A DNA stretch of 64,000 bases from Halobium salinum (lineage in GTDB: Archaea > Halobacteriota > Halobacteria > Halobacteriales > Haloferacaceae). Below are positions 25,621-35,264 of this stretch, piece after piece. A program made the translations under genes and the position numbers. The stretch is from NCBI RefSeq assembly GCF_026586625.1, contig NZ_JAODIW010000008.1, positions 777,793 through 841,792 on the forward strand, given 5' to 3'. The stretch's first letter is position 1. Every line of letters begins with the position of its first letter. The notes under the pieces were generated by a model. The model made no database searches. It had not been told where the DNA came from and worked only from the letters and a program-made list of their open reading frames with translations.

Positions 25621-25875
25621 CTACGACACCGGATTCGGGATTGTGGGGTGTCTGAGGAGTGCGATAAACGCCCACATCCCCCCCGCGGCGAACATCCCCA
25701 CAGCGGACAGCAGCATATCCATCGTGAAAAACGTGACACCGAACACGAATTTCAGAAGCGCGGCAGGGACGCTCGTCGCCCACGGGATACTCGCCGCCGG
25801 ACTCCGGAGCGTCGGGTAGAGAACCGCGACCGTGATGCCGGCGCCGAGGAGGAACACCATGTCTTGCCAGCCCAT
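25621..25875 (-). CDS. Small two-helix membrane protein in the rpo cluster
   Basis: An 84-residue protein with two or three hydrophobic helices (about 5-22, 35-52, 56-76). The start MGWQDMVFLL is preceded by GGAGG about six bases upstream, one of few genes here with a Shine-Dalgarno-like site, so it may be translated from the rpo polycistron. Function unknown. The longer frame to 25968 has an implausible polar start. Confidence 0.65.
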   Translation of the reverse strand: MGWQDMVFLLGAGITVAVLYPTLRSPAASIPWATSVPAALLKFVFGVTFFTMDMLLSAVGMFAAGGMWAFIALLRHPTIPNPVS

Positions 25876-26023
25876 CAGCGGCCTCCCGATGGTCGGAGGA
25901 GTAGTGACACCATCGTGTCTGTCTCCGTTCCGAGACGGGGATAAACGTTCGCAACTCGGCGGAGACACGCCCGACGGGAACGGCGCTGCTGGGACGTTCC
26001 AGAGGAGAGAGCAGTAGCGCCGG

Positions 26024-27292
26024 CTAGTCGTCCGCCGGCTCGATTTCGGACTCCCCGCCGTCGGTGACCTCTTTGGCGGTGCCGCCGCCGATGGAGCCCA
26101 TCTTGAGGTCGACGTCGCCGGTGCCGATGGCGACCGGCTTCCCGACGATGACGTTCTCGATGACGCCGTCGAGGTCGTCGAGTTCGCCGTGGATGGCCGC
26201 GTCGAGCAGGTGGTTGACGGTGACCTCGAAGGCGGCGCGGGCCAGCACGGACTCCTTCGAGCCGGAGATGCCGTGGCGACCGATGGACTCGATGGTACCG
26301 CGGTTGGTCATGATGTCCGACACCAGCATCAGATGGCGGACGTTCACGTCGTCGAGCCCCTGCTCTTCGAGCGTGTCCATCGTCTCGTTGATGATGGCCT
26401 CGCGGGCGGCCTCGACGCCGAGGTTACGGTACACCTCGTGGATGTTGTTCGTCGTCGAGCGCGTCCCGTCGACGCCCTCGATGTCGAGCACGTCGCCGAA
26501 GGCCGACCCCTCGGTGTAGAGGACGAACTCCTCGCCGCCGTCGTCGAGCTTCTCCTTGCGGATGACGACGCGGGTGACGTCCTCGATGCCCTTGAACACG
26601 ATTTCGCGGAGCTGTTCGACGAGCTGGAGCAGCTCGCGGTAGCTCGGTTGTTCCGGGCCGAACTGGATGACGGTTCCCTGCCGACGCGTCTCGACGCCGA
26701 GGGCGTCCTCGATGGTGTCGGCGATGCGCTGGGCGATCTCGCCCACGTCGTCCTCGCGGGGCCAGCGCTCCTGGAGCGTCTCGTCGTTGAGGTCGACGCG
26801 GACGACCATGTCCGCGACGTTCGTCGACACGTCCCCGAGCGCGAGAATCTTCGTCGCCTCGATGGACCAGACGACCTCGTGGGCGCGCTCGCGGTCGTCC
26901 GCGTACTCGTCGTCGAGGTAGACGGTCATCATCGGTGTGTCGGGCGTCTTCCGGGCGTCGACGAGTTCGATGAGCCGCGGGAGGCCCTGTGTCACGTCGA
27001 TTTCCGCGACCCCCGCGTAGTGGAACGTGTTCATCGTCATCTGCGTCCCCGGCTCCCCGATGGACTGCGCGGAGACGGTACCGACGGGGTCGAGCGGGTC
27101 GACCCGCGTGTCGACGTAGCGGGTCTCCGTGGCCTTCGCGATGTCGTCGGCCTGCTCGACGCTGATGCCTTCGTGCTCCTCGACGATGCCGTAGATTTCG
27201 TCCTTGAGCCGACGGGGGAGTTCGGTGTCCTCTACGACGGCCTCGATGTCCTCGTCGACGTGCTCGTAGTCGGCTGTCGGGTTCTCAGTCAT
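26024..27292 (-). CDS. rpo1C: DNA-directed RNA polymerase subunit Rpo1C (A'')
   Basis: C-terminal part of the largest RNAP subunit, split from Rpo1N as in all archaea. 422 residues. It includes the trigger-loop/bridge-helix continuation ([20 protein letters not shown]) and the jaw and clamp end (..[20 protein letters not shown].. type). The start overlaps the rpo1N stop by eight bases. Its 75-residue N-terminal extension and acidic C-tail are typical for haloarchaea. Confidence 0.97.
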   Translation of the reverse strand: MTENPTADYEHVDEDIEAVVEDTELPRRLKDEIYGIVEEHEGISVEQADDIAKATETRYVDTRVDPLDPVGTVSAQSIGEPGTQMTMNTFHYAGVAEIDVTQGLPRLIELVDARKTPDTPMMTVYLDDEYADDRERAHEVVWSIEATKILALGDVSTNVADMVVRVDLNDETLQERWPREDDVGEIAQRIADTIEDALGVETRRQGTVIQFGPEQPSYRELLQLVEQLREIVFKGIEDVTRVVIRKEKLDDGGEEFVLYTEGSAFGDVLDIEGVDGTRSTTNNIHEVYRNLGVEAAREAIINETMDTLEEQGLDDVNVRHLMLVSDIMTNRGTIESIGRHGISGSKESVLARAAFEVTVNHLLDAAIHGELDDLDGVIENVIVGKPVAIGTGDVDLKMGSIGGGTAKEVTDGGESEIEPADD

Positions 27293-30242
27293 CCGACTCC
27301 ACCTCCTGGGTCCCGGCCTTGTTCAGGCCCGGCCCGGCGTACTCGGAGAGGTTCGTCGGCGGCTCCTGCGTGCCGAGGAAGCGCGCCTTCTCCTCCTCGC
27401 TCGTGAACTCGTTGTCGATGACGCGGTCGGCGATGGAGCCGACGTCGATCTCGTTCTCGACGTTCGAAGACACCTTCACCGGCGAGGTGCCGTCCTCGCC
27501 GAACTCGAACTGGACGATGGTGCCCGAGGTGTCCCGGACGGTGCCGTCGTACTGCGCCTCCAGTTCGGACAGCGCGTTGATGAGCCGGCGCTGGAGGTAC
27601 CCGGACTTCGAGGTACGGACTGCCGTGTCGACCAGCCCCTCGCGGCCACCCATCGCGTGGAAGAAGAACTCCTTCGGCGTCAGCCCGCCACGGTAGGAGT
27701 TCTCCACGAACCCGTGGGCCTCCGCGGAGAGGTCGTTCGGCCGGAAGTGCGACAGCGTGCGGTCCTCGTAGCCGCGGTTGATGCGCTCGCCCCGAACCGC
27801 CTGCTGGCCGACGCAGCCGGCCATCTGGGTCAGGTTGAGCATCGACCCACGCGCCCCGGAGCGGGCCATGATGACCGCCGGGTTGTCGTCGCCGAAGTGG
27901 TCCTCGGCGATTTCGCCGGCCGAGTCACGCGCCTTGCCGAGGCGCTGCATGATCTTCATCTCGAGGGTCTCGTCGACGGTGCGACCCGGCAGCGACTCGA
28001 GTTCGCCGGCCGCGTACGTCTCGATGAGCTCCTGAATCTGCTCGTAGGCGTTCTCGATGGCCTCGTCGACCATCTCGTTCGCCTCCTCCGGGATGGACTC
28101 GTCGTCGATTCCGAGCGAGAAGCCGAAGTGCATGATGGAGCGCATCGCGAGCGAGGCGATCTCGTTGATGAAGATGCGCGCGCGGGTCTCGCCGTACACC
28201 TTCGTGATGGTGTCGACGATCTCCCCGCCGAACGCCCCAACGGCGTCCTCGTCGATGGTCCCCTCGAGGTGCTGGCCGTCCTCGATGACGACGTCGTCGC
28301 CGGCCGACGAGGTGAACTCGAGCGAGAGGTCGTCGGGCAGCAGCTCGGAGAACAGCGCGCGACCCGTCCAGTAGGGGTCGCCGGTCTCCGTCTCGCCGTT
28401 CGGCTCCGGCAGCGTGTCGACGCTGGTCGCACGCAGCAGGTCGAGCGCCTGCGTCTCGGAGAACTGCGGGTTCTCGTGGGTGAGCAGGTACGTGCCCGAG
28501 ATGTGGTCCTGGATGGCGCCGATGATGTTCTCACCGAAGCGCGGCGAGAGAATCTGCTCCTGGACGCGCATCAGCACGCGAGCCTCCGCACGCGCCTCCT
28601 CGTTCTGGAGCGCGTGCATGTTCATCTCGTCGCCGTCGAAGTCGGCGTTGTACGGCGGGCACACCGTCGTGTTCAGCCGGAACGTCTTGTACGGCATCAC
28701 CACGACCTCGTGGGCCATGATGGACATCCGGTGCAGCGACGGCTGTCGGTTGAAGATGACGATGTCGCCGTCGATGAGGTGGCGGTTGACCTCCCACTCC
28801 TCCTCGACCTTCTCCGCGAGCTCCTCGCAGTTCTTCTCGGTCACCTTCAGGCGCCGGCCGTCGGGGCGCTTGACGTAGTTGGCACCCGGGTGGCCTTCCG
28901 GCCCGTTGCTGACGAAGCGCCGGGCGCGGTCGAGGTTGCGCTCGGTGACGTTCATCGTCTGGGTCATCTCGGTGGCGACCCGCCGCGGGACGCCGACCTC
29001 GTTCAGGCTGAGCGTCGGGTCCGGCGAGATGACGGTACGAGCCGAGAAGTTCACGCGCTTCCCGGAGAGCGAGCCGCGGAAGCGGCCCTCCTTCCCCTTC
29101 AGGCGCTGACTGAGCGTCTTCAGCGGGCGCCCGGAGCGGTGACGAGCCGGCGGCGTTCCCGAAATCTCGTTGTCGATGAACGTGGTGACGTGGTACTGGA
29201 GCAGCTCCCAGAGGTCCTCGATAATCAGCTGGGGCGCACCGGCCTCGCGGTTCTCCATGAACCGCTGGTTGATGCGGATGATGTCGACCAGCTTGTGGGT
29301 GAGGTCGTCCTCGGAGCGCTGGCCGTTGTCGAGCGTGATGGACGGCCGGGCGGTCACCGGCGGAACGGGGAGGACGGTGAGAATCATCCACTCCGGTCGG
29401 GAGCGCTCGGCGTCGATGCCGATGGCCTCGATGTCCTCGTCCGGGATGTCCTCGAACCAGTCGCGGATGTCCGAGGGCATCAGCTTGTTCATGTCCTCCT
29501 CGGTGAGGTCGATGTCGAGGGCGCGCTCGATGGCCTTCCGGTCGTCGGCCTTCGGACGGAACTCCCCGGAGAGAATCTGGTTGATCCGGTCGAGCGGGAT
29601 GTCCGTCTTCTCGGCGAGCTCCTGGGGCGCCATGCCCGGGTCGTCCTCGTCGTCGGGGTCGGGCTGCATCGCGCTCGCGATGAGCTCCGAGTACTCCCCG
29701 GAGAGCACGTCCTGAACCTCGTAGTAGGTCGTCGGCTTCTCGTGTTTGATGTCGTGCTGCTTGGTCGGTTCGCCCGTACTCTGGTCGATGCAGTACGGAC
29801 AACGACCGGCCTTCCGAGCCTGCCGGATGGCCGCCTTCAGCACGTCGTTGGGGTCCTCGCCGAGCTCCTTCGCGCGTTCGAGCTTCTCGGAGAACTCCTC
29901 TTTCTCCTCGTCGGTGAGCGACAGCCGACCGCACTCGCGGCAGGTCGCCCGCAGCAGGCGACGGATGAGCTTCGTGAAGCCGACGTGGATGACGGGTGCG
30001 GCGAGTTCGATGTGGCCGAAGTGGCCGTTACAAGAGCCCGAGTGCTGGCCGCACGTTCGACACTCCAGGCCGGGGTCGATGACGCCCAGCCGCGGGTCCA
30101 TCAGCCCCATGTCGATGGGGTAGCCGTCGTCGTCGTAGGTGTCCGCCGTGATGACTTTCGTGGCGGACATGTCGCGGTACGTCTCCGGGTCCATGAGCCC
30201 GAACTGGATCGCGCCGAGCTCCTTCGGTGAGTCGAGTGCCAT
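27285..30242 (-). CDS. rpo1N: DNA-directed RNA polymerase subunit Rpo1N (A')
   Basis: Catalytic large subunit, 985 residues. The active-site Mg loop [12 protein letters not shown] is intact. The N-terminal zinc site ([17 protein letters not shown]) and a second cysteine set (CRECGRL, CPYC) are present. An inserted acidic segment around residues 190-280 (ending in [19 protein letters not shown]) is longer than in non-halophilic archaea. Fourth gene of the rpo operon, five bases after rpo2C. Confidence 0.98.
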   Translation of the reverse strand: MALDSPKELGAIQFGLMDPETYRDMSATKVITADTYDDDGYPIDMGLMDPRLGVIDPGLECRTCGQHSGSCNGHFGHIELAAPVIHVGFTKLIRRLLRATCRECGRLSLTDEEKEEFSEKLERAKELGEDPNDVLKAAIRQARKAGRCPYCIDQSTGEPTKQHDIKHEKPTTYYEVQDVLSGEYSELIASAMQPDPDDEDDPGMAPQELAEKTDIPLDRINQILSGEFRPKADDRKAIERALDIDLTEEDMNKLMPSDIRDWFEDIPDEDIEAIGIDAERSRPEWMILTVLPVPPVTARPSITLDNGQRSEDDLTHKLVDIIRINQRFMENREAGAPQLIIEDLWELLQYHVTTFIDNEISGTPPARHRSGRPLKTLSQRLKGKEGRFRGSLSGKRVNFSARTVISPDPTLSLNEVGVPRRVATEMTQTMNVTERNLDRARRFVSNGPEGHPGANYVKRPDGRRLKVTEKNCEELAEKVEEEWEVNRHLIDGDIVIFNRQPSLHRMSIMAHEVVVMPYKTFRLNTTVCPPYNADFDGDEMNMHALQNEEARAEARVLMRVQEQILSPRFGENIIGAIQDHISGTYLLTHENPQFSETQALDLLRATSVDTLPEPNGETETGDPYWTGRALFSELLPDDLSLEFTSSAGDDVVIEDGQHLEGTIDEDAVGAFGGEIVDTITKVYGETRARIFINEIASLAMRSIMHFGFSLGIDDESIPEEANEMVDEAIENAYEQIQELIETYAAGELESLPGRTVDETLEMKIMQRLGKARDSAGEIAEDHFGDDNPAVIMARSGARGSMLNLTQMAGCVGQQAVRGERINRGYEDRTLSHFRPNDLSAEAHGFVENSYRGGLTPKEFFFHAMGGREGLVDTAVRTSKSGYLQRRLINALSELEAQYDGTVRDTSGTIVQFEFGEDGTSPVKVSSNVENEIDVGSIADRVIDNEFTSEEEKARFLGTQEPPTNLSEYAGPGLNKAGTQEVESDD

Positions 30243-30247
30243 TGTGG

Positions 30248-32074
30248 TTAGACTGCGTCCTTGAGGTCGATGCGCGGTCGGATGCCGAGGGCGATCATCT
30301 CGTCGAGCAGCAGCTTGAACGCGTAGCTGATCTCGAGTTCGTGGATGTTGTCCTCGTCACCGGTGACCGGGTCGTACACGCGGCGGCGGTCGCGGTCCTC
30401 GACGGCGACCATCCCGGTGTCCGCGGAGATGTACACCGACTCCTTGTCCGAGGAGTCGAGCAGGCGCTCTTTGAGCGCCATCGCGGCCCCGTGACCGATG
30501 AGCACCTCACGCTCCATCTCACCCACACGGAGACCACCCTCGCGGGCGCGACCCTCGGTGGGCTGGCGGGTGAGCACCTGCACCGGACCGCGCGAGCGGG
30601 CGTGCAGCTTGTTGCTCACCATGTGGTACAGCTTGTGGTAGAAGATGGTGCCGACGAAAATCTTCGCGTCGATCTTCTCGCCGGTGACGCCGGAGTGCAT
30701 GACCTCCTTCCCCGAGGAGTCGAAGCCGTGCTCCTCCAGCGCGCCGCGGAGTTCCTCCTCGTCCTCGCCCTGGAAGGCGGTTCCGTCGACGCGCCGTCCC
30801 TCGAGCGCGCCGACCTTCCCGCCGAGCATCTCCAGGACGTGGCCGACCGTCATTCGCGACGGCAGGGCGTGCGGGTTGATGACGAGGTCGGGGACGAGTC
30901 CCTCCTGGGTGAACGGCATGTCCTCCTGGGGCGCCAGGTGACCGACGACCCCCTTCTGACCGTGTCGCGACGCGAACTTGTCCCCGAGTTCGGGGATACG
31001 CTCGTCACGAACGGAGACCTTCGAGAGCTTCGAGCCGTCCTCACCCTCCATCAACGTCACGGTGTCGACGACGCCGTCCTCGCCCGAGCGCATCGTCACC
31101 GACGTTTCGCGGCGCTTCTGGGGCGACAGGCCGCCCATGTCGTCGGGCTCCTCGAGGAACCGGGGCGGGCTGGTCTTCCCGAGCAGGACGGAGTTCTCGT
31201 CGACGACCGTCTCGGGGTTGACGAGACCGTCCTCGTCGAGGTGGGTGTAGGCGTCCTCGCCGCGGGCGCCGCGCACGTCCTGGCTCGGAATCTCGAAGCG
31301 GTCCTCCTGGCCGCCCGGATACCGGCGCTCCTCGCCCTCGTAGGTGCGGAAGAAGTGCGAACGGGCGAGCGCGCGGTCGACCGACCCTTTGTTCATCACG
31401 AGCGCGTCCTCGATGTTGAACCCCTCGTAGCTCATCACGGCCACGACGAAGTTCTGGGCGGCGGGGCGCTCGTCGAACCCGATCTGCTCCGTGGTCTGGG
31501 TCTTGACCATCGAGAGCTGCGGGTAGTGCATCAGATGCTGGCGCGTGTCCGGCCGGATGCGGTAGTTGGCCGCCGGCAGCCCCAGCGACTGCTTCATCAT
31601 CCCCGCGCCCATCGTAATCCGGGGCGAGGCGTTGTGTTCCGGGTACGGAATCATCCCGGCGCCGATGCCGAAGATGAGCTGCGGGTCGATCTCGAGGTGG
31701 GTGTTGTCGTCGTCGACGTCCTCCTCGTCGACGGCGACGTAGATGTCCTCCTCCTCCTCGGCGTCGATGAACTCGACGACGCCTTCCTCGACGAGGTCCT
31801 CGAACTCGAGCTGACCGTTCTCGACGGCCTCGACGTGCTCGTCGGTGAGGCGGGGCTCGCCGTTCTCGACGACGATGAGCGGGCGGCGCGCCCGCCCGGC
31901 GTCGGCGTTGACGATGACCTCGCGCGTTCGGTCCTTCACCGAGACGTTGACCATGCCGGAGACGTCGCCGCGCCGTCGCGCCTCCCGAATCTGTTCTGCG
32001 AGCTGGTGGGGGTCCGGGTGGGTGCCCACCAGGCTGCCGTTGACGTACACTTTCGCTTCGCGTGCCTGAGCCAT
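30248..32074 (-). CDS. rpo2C: DNA-directed RNA polymerase subunit Rpo2C (B')
   Basis: C-terminal half of the second-largest subunit, 608 residues. The beta-subunit motifs [14 protein letters not shown] and [19 protein letters not shown] are present. The start [13 protein letters not shown] at 32074 lies five bases after the rpo2N stop. The usual zinc ribbon near the end has no cysteines here: the region [18 protein letters not shown] to VYDPVTGD has Ser, Asp, Thr and Tyr where Cys would stand. The whole subunit has no Cys at all. Split B subunit is normal for Euryarchaeota of this group. Confidence 0.97.
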   Translation of the reverse strand: MAQAREAKVYVNGSLVGTHPDPHQLAEQIREARRRGDVSGMVNVSVKDRTREVIVNADAGRARRPLIVVENGEPRLTDEHVEAVENGQLEFEDLVEEGVVEFIDAEEEEDIYVAVDEEDVDDDNTHLEIDPQLIFGIGAGMIPYPEHNASPRITMGAGMMKQSLGLPAANYRIRPDTRQHLMHYPQLSMVKTQTTEQIGFDERPAAQNFVVAVMSYEGFNIEDALVMNKGSVDRALARSHFFRTYEGEERRYPGGQEDRFEIPSQDVRGARGEDAYTHLDEDGLVNPETVVDENSVLLGKTSPPRFLEEPDDMGGLSPQKRRETSVTMRSGEDGVVDTVTLMEGEDGSKLSKVSVRDERIPELGDKFASRHGQKGVVGHLAPQEDMPFTQEGLVPDLVINPHALPSRMTVGHVLEMLGGKVGALEGRRVDGTAFQGEDEEELRGALEEHGFDSSGKEVMHSGVTGEKIDAKIFVGTIFYHKLYHMVSNKLHARSRGPVQVLTRQPTEGRAREGGLRVGEMEREVLIGHGAAMALKERLLDSSDKESVYISADTGMVAVEDRDRRRVYDPVTGDEDNIHELEISYAFKLLLDEMIALGIRPRIDLKDAV

Positions 32075-32078
32075 TGTA

Positions 32079-33650
32079 TCAGTCGTCCGCGGGTGTCGTT
32101 CGGTCGACGCCTTCGATGCCGGGGATGCCCTCGACACCCATCGACGCCAGTTCTCGTTTCAGTCCCTGTTCGTCCGCCACGTTCTGGGAGAGCTCCATCG
32201 CCTGTGCGAAGTTCTTCACCAGCCCGCAGTTCGGCCCCTCGGGGGTCTCGGAGGGACAGATGCGACCCCACTGGGTTGCGTGGAGGTCGCGCGCCTCGAA
32301 GTGGGGCTGGCTCCGCGACAGCGGCGAACGGAGCCGTCGCAGGTGCGACAGGACGCCCATGTAGTCCGTGCGGTCCACCAGTTGGGAGACCCCGGAGCGG
32401 CCGCCGACCCAGTTCCCCGTCGCGATGGGGTGTTCGAGGCGCTCGGTCAGCACGTCGGAACGGACGACGGTGTTGACCGTGAGCTTCCGGTTGCGCATGT
32501 TGGCGCGTTCGAGCTGGTACTTCACGTCGCGGGCCAGCTTGTTGAGCGCCGTCCGGAACAGGTCCTTCATCAGGTCGCCGCTGACCTTCAGGCGCTTGTT
32601 CGCGTAGTGGTCCTTGTCGTCGGACTCGCGCCGCCCGAGCGCGAGTTCGAAGCAGGCCTCGGCCATCCGGCAGAGGTAGTACGCCTTGTTGATGCGGACC
32701 TCCTCCTCGTCGACGCCGTCCTCGTGGAGGTGCGGGAGCAGGTAGCGGTCGATGACGTAGTTCGCCCGCTTCAGCTGGTAGTTCTTCCCCTGGCCGCTGG
32801 CGACGCGCTTCCCGAGGGTCTCGATTGCCTCCTCCTCGGTCTGGACGTCGGCCATCTCCAGGTTCTCCAGCATGAACTTCACGATCTCCGGGTCGTCGGA
32901 GACGCGGTGGACGATCTCCTCGTCGGATTCGAGGCCGAGCGCGCGGACGAGCGTCACGAAGTTGACGCTGCCCGAGACGGAGGGGAAGGACACTTCGAGC
33001 AGGCCCTTCCGGTTGCGTTCGCAGAGCACGAGGGCGCGGTACCCGCGGCGCTGGGAGAACGTCTTCGCGACCTGAATCTCGTCGCCGTACTTCGTGTCGT
33101 ACTCGGCGAGAATCTTGTTCGGCGCCAGGTCTTCGCTGGTCATCAGGACGCGCTCGGAGCCGTTGACGATGAAGTAGCCGCCGGGGTCGACGGGGTCCTC
33201 GCCGATCTGGACGAGCTCGTCGTCGTCGAAGCCGGCGATGTTACACTTCTCGGAGCCGACCATGATCGGCATCCGGCCGACCTTGGTCTCGGCGGAGTCG
33301 ACGACGACCTCCTCCTCCTCCTCGCCGCCGCGGACGATGGACATCTCCATGAACACCGGGGCGGAGTAGGTGATGTTTCGGAGGCGAGCCTCCTGCGGGT
33401 ACAGCAGTTCCTCGGACCCGTCGGCCTCGCGGACGCGCGGCGTGACGATGCGTACGTCACCGAGTTCGACGAAGACGGGCTCCTCGCCCTCCTTGTCGCC
33501 GATGTCGGTGTCGATGGTCTCCTTCTCGCTGACGACCTCCTGCATGCCGCGACCGAGGAAGTTGTTGAACGAGCGGAAGTGGTGCTCGGCGAGACGTTCC
33601 TGTGAGAAGTACTCGCGGGAGACCTTCCGGCGGGCCTGACGGTCGGTCAT
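32079..33650 (-). CDS. rpo2N: DNA-directed RNA polymerase subunit Rpo2N (B'')
   Basis: N-terminal half of the second-largest RNAP subunit, 523 residues. It contains the protrusion and lobe domains, [13 protein letters not shown] near residue 155 and the fork-loop/rifampicin-region end [24 protein letters not shown]. Its start overlaps the rpo5 stop by four bases (ATGA). Confidence 0.97.
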   Translation of the reverse strand: MTDRQARRKVSREYFSQERLAEHHFRSFNNFLGRGMQEVVSEKETIDTDIGDKEGEEPVFVELGDVRIVTPRVREADGSEELLYPQEARLRNITYSAPVFMEMSIVRGGEEEEEVVVDSAETKVGRMPIMVGSEKCNIAGFDDDELVQIGEDPVDPGGYFIVNGSERVLMTSEDLAPNKILAEYDTKYGDEIQVAKTFSQRRGYRALVLCERNRKGLLEVSFPSVSGSVNFVTLVRALGLESDEEIVHRVSDDPEIVKFMLENLEMADVQTEEEAIETLGKRVASGQGKNYQLKRANYVIDRYLLPHLHEDGVDEEEVRINKAYYLCRMAEACFELALGRRESDDKDHYANKRLKVSGDLMKDLFRTALNKLARDVKYQLERANMRNRKLTVNTVVRSDVLTERLEHPIATGNWVGGRSGVSQLVDRTDYMGVLSHLRRLRSPLSRSQPHFEARDLHATQWGRICPSETPEGPNCGLVKNFAQAMELSQNVADEQGLKRELASMGVEGIPGIEGVDRTTPADD

Positions 33651-33880
33651 TCGACCACCAGCCTGTAGACGACCGCGCGGTCGGCCGTTCGCGAGTCACG
33701 CTCGATGCGCACCACGTCGCCGGTCTCTGCCTCCGTCTCGCGGAGCGCCGGGTCCGTGCGCTTGATCTTGGGCAAATTGGTCTTGTTCACGTTGTACTCC
33801 TCGAGCACCGCCTCGACCTCCTCCGGGTCGTCGAGGACGGTGTGGTCCGGGACGAGTTCGTGTTGGCTTACGTCTACCAT
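33647..33880 (-). CDS. rpo5: DNA-directed RNA polymerase subunit Rpo5 (H)
   Basis: First gene of the rpo operon, 77 residues, matching the archaeal RpoH/eukaryotic Rpb5 C-terminal domain. Motifs are [10 protein letters not shown] at the N-terminus, [13 protein letters not shown] in the centre and [10 protein letters not shown]. Promoter-like TTAAAT at 33953-33958 lies about 75 nt upstream, which would leave a leader of roughly 45-50 bases, longer than for most genes in the window. Confidence 0.96.
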   Translation of the reverse strand: MVDVSQHELVPDHTVLDDPEEVEAVLEEYNVNKTNLPKIKRTDPALRETEAETGDVVRIERDSRTADRAVVYRLVVE

Positions 33881-33952
33881 GGGTGGGTTCGGCTTCGGCT
33901 GTAGGGAGAAGCGGCTGTCACGAGATACTACAGCGAGTTATCGGGCGCATCC

Positions 33953-33958
33953 ATTTAA
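33953..33958 (-). promoter_or_regulatory. rpo5: Putative promoter of the rpo operon
   Basis: TTAAAT on the minus strand inside GGGTTAAATGG is the best TATA candidate upstream of rpo5. The start codon is about 73 nt away, which implies a leadered mRNA with room for regulation of the polymerase operon. No transcript data, so this is inference from position and sequence. Confidence 0.45.
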
Positions 33959-34115
33959 CCCTTGTCAACTCCCGGCGTCAGCCGTCGCTGACCGGGGACC
34001 GGCGGCCAGGGCGGCCACCGGGTTCGTGTTACTCCGACGCATGTTATCGGCTGGTAAAACCGTTTCGTCCCCGCACCCCGGTAGCGGGGCTCACACGGCC
34101 CGGATATGGTAAGCC

Positions 34116-34123
34116 TTAATTAT
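34116..34123 (+). promoter_or_regulatory. TATA element of tRNA-Asp copy 1
   Basis: TTAATTAT centred 32 nt before the tRNA. The second tRNA-Asp gene has CTTATC at 35018-35023, centred about 34 nt before it. The two upstream regions are otherwise unlike, so each copy has its own promoter and both may be transcribed. Confidence 0.55.
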
Positions 34124-34142
34124 CGCACCGGCAAAGCGATGA

Positions 34143-34225
34143 GTGCAGGAAGCCCGGATGGTGTAGTGGCCCATCATACGACCCTGTCACGGTCGTGACG
34201 CGGGTTCAAATCCCGCTCCGGGCGT
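34143..34225 (+). repeat. 83-bp direct repeat, left copy
   Basis: Identical to 35046-35128. The repeat covers nine bases of upstream sequence, the whole tRNA-Asp gene and one base after it, and both sides diverge sharply. The pair encloses about 820 bp with the PD-(D/E)XK gene. The sharp ends show a duplication or an insertion that rebuilt a complete tRNA gene. Confidence 0.9.
34152..34224 (+). tRNA. tRNA-Asp(GTC), copy 1
   Basis: A 73-nt uninterrupted cloverleaf. The acceptor GCCCGGA pairs with TCCGGGC and the discriminator is G. The anticodon stem CGACC/GGTCG closes the loop CTGTCAC with anticodon GTC. The T-arm is GCGGG TTCAAAT CCCGC. Identical to copy 2 at 35055-35127. The identity starts nine bases upstream and ends one base after the gene (83-bp direct repeat). 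Confidence 0.97.
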
Positions 34226-34292
34226 ACTTCTGTCGGACCCTGCCCCCTAACGAGCCGTCTGGGTGTCTCTACGAGTAAAGAGAGTGAAGTCG

Positions 34293-34311
34293 GCGAGACG
34301 AAACGTCTCGC
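34293..34311 (+). repeat. Hairpin downstream of tRNA-Asp 1
   Basis: A perfect 8-bp stem GCGAGACG / CGTCTCGC with loop AAA, about 69 nt after tRNA-Asp 1. A comparable 8-bp hairpin (35149-35156 with 35167-35174) follows tRNA-Asp 2, and a 7-bp one (63015-63021 with 63048-63054) follows tRNA-Ala. The core matches the first hairpin at 18.9 kb. Confidence 0.65.
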
Positions 34312-34356
34312 GCTCCCGAGCCGAGGTGCTGGGTCCGACGAACTCAGCTACGAGTA

Positions 34357-34413
34357 GGTTTGAACCAAAGAGTGAAACGAGCGTCAGCGAGCGAAACGAC
34401 CGGGGTTCAAACC
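34357..34413 (+). repeat. T-arm-flanked repeat, copy A
   Basis: A 57-nt element with perfect 10-bp ends GGTTTGAACC / GGTTCAAACC, 132 nt after tRNA-Asp 1. The interior (AGTGAAACGAGCGTCAGCGA then GCGAAACGACCG) is shared with copies B (35204-35264) and C (62932-62995, minus strand). The right end with the following ACGATGCGGGCG is a worn version of the tRNA-Asp 3' end. This is the most diverged copy. Confidence 0.75.
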
Positions 34414-34521
34414 ACGATGCGGGCGTAGGTCTGTCGAACTCGACTCAGCGGCCGGCGTTAGACGTACTACATCAGCCGGAGTGACCCCCGAAGTTATGCG
34501 TCGACACGTGTGGCTGTTCGT

Positions 34522-34947
34522 ATGAGTACGAAGCAGCGGGGCGACGAGACGGAATCGCGTCTTCTGGCCGAGCTGATTTCGAGAGGGTACAGCGTCTCCG
34601 TTCCCTTCGGCGACAACGACCGCTACGACTTGGTCGTCGACGCCGGCGACTCCCTCTACCGCGTGCAGTGTAAGACCGGGTGGGTCGAGGAAGAGGCGCG
34701 AATTCGGTTCAAGACCGGGAGCAAGACGACGAAAGACGGCGTCCCGGTAACGACCGACTACGGCGACGATATCGACTCGTTCGCGGTGTACTGTGCGGAG
34801 ACCACCACCTGCTACTGGATTCCAGCAGACGAAGCGGGGAAGAAGAGCACCTATCTCCGGGTCGTCGAGGCCGCAATCGACCATCCCTCAGTGAAGTACG
34901 CGAGGGACTACCGCTTTGCTCGGAACCTTCCAGAACTGGTTCGGTGA
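34522..34947 (+). CDS. PD-(D/E)XK endonuclease, group I intron-associated family
   Basis: A 141-residue freestanding nuclease. The fold is marked by RYDLVVDAG (catalytic D36) and YRVQCKTG (Q49, K51), with an early helix ETESRLLAEL that carries the supporting Glu. This pattern (GDNxRYDLVVD, then LxRVQCKTG) matches the family of I-Ssp6803I, a homing enzyme of a tRNA group I intron. No intron is present here. The ATG at 34522 lies about 25 nt after a TATA-like GTTATGCG. It sits between two identical tRNA-Asp genes. Alternatives are a Holliday-junction resolvase-like or host-domesticated repair nuclease. Confidence 0.8.
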   Translation: MSTKQRGDETESRLLAELISRGYSVSVPFGDNDRYDLVVDAGDSLYRVQCKTGWVEEEARIRFKTGSKTTKDGVPVTTDYGDDIDSFAVYCAETTTCYWIPADEAGKKSTYLRVVEAAIDHPSVKYARDYRFARNLPELVR

Positions 34948-35045
34948 TGGTATCGTTCTCACAGCCAATGGGGGTGTCCACGCCGAGCCGACGACTGTCC
35001 GTCCGCATATGAGAACGCTTATCTGTCCGTTCGAAGTAGCCACCT

Positions 35046-35128
35046 GTGCAGGAAGCCCGGATGGTGTAGTGGCCCATCATACGACCCTGTCACGGTCGTG
35101 ACGCGGGTTCAAATCCCGCTCCGGGCGT
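35046..35128 (+). repeat. 83-bp direct repeat, right copy
   Basis: Identical to 34143-34225, containing tRNA-Asp copy 2. Left flank (CACCT) and right flank (GTTCTCC) share nothing with the first copy, which places exact duplication borders nine bases before and one base after the tRNA. Confidence 0.9.
35055..35127 (+). tRNA. tRNA-Asp(GTC), copy 2
   Basis: 73 nt, identical in sequence to copy 1, uninterrupted, anticodon GTC, discriminator G. It has its own TATA-like CTTATC about 34 nt upstream. Lies 107 bp after the PD-(D/E)XK gene. A 22-base copy of its 3' end recurs at 35253-35274. Confidence 0.97.
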
Positions 35129-35203
35129 GTTCTCCGGCGAACGGTTCCGCGAGCACCGTGTAGCGTGTGCTCGCGATGCTGTGAGCCGTGAATCGCCACT
35201 GAA

Positions 35204-35264
35204 GGGGTTCGAACCAGGGAGTGAAGCGAGCGTCAGCGAGCGAAACGACCGAGGTTCAAATCCC
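35204..35264 (+). repeat. T-arm-flanked repeat, copy B
   Basis: A 61-nt element with imperfect 12-bp inverted ends (GGGGTTCGAACC / GGTTCAAATCCC, two mismatches), 76 nt after tRNA-Asp 2. The interior AGGGAGTGAAGCGAGCGTCA matches copy C over most of its length. Its right end merges into an exact 3' fragment of tRNA-Asp. Confidence 0.8.

Noticed and set aside
27657-30230. Long plus-strand open frames antisense to rpo1N and rpo2C (also 30227-32476)
   Set aside because: GC-rich codons leave opposite frames open. Their translations are Val/Arg/Glu/Leu-rich with no domain, and the minus strand holds textbook RNA polymerase subunits.
34152-35127. Group I intron in tRNA-Asp
   Set aside because: Both tRNA-Asp genes are uninterrupted and the spacer between them shows no intron core. 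Only the nuclease family recalls introns.
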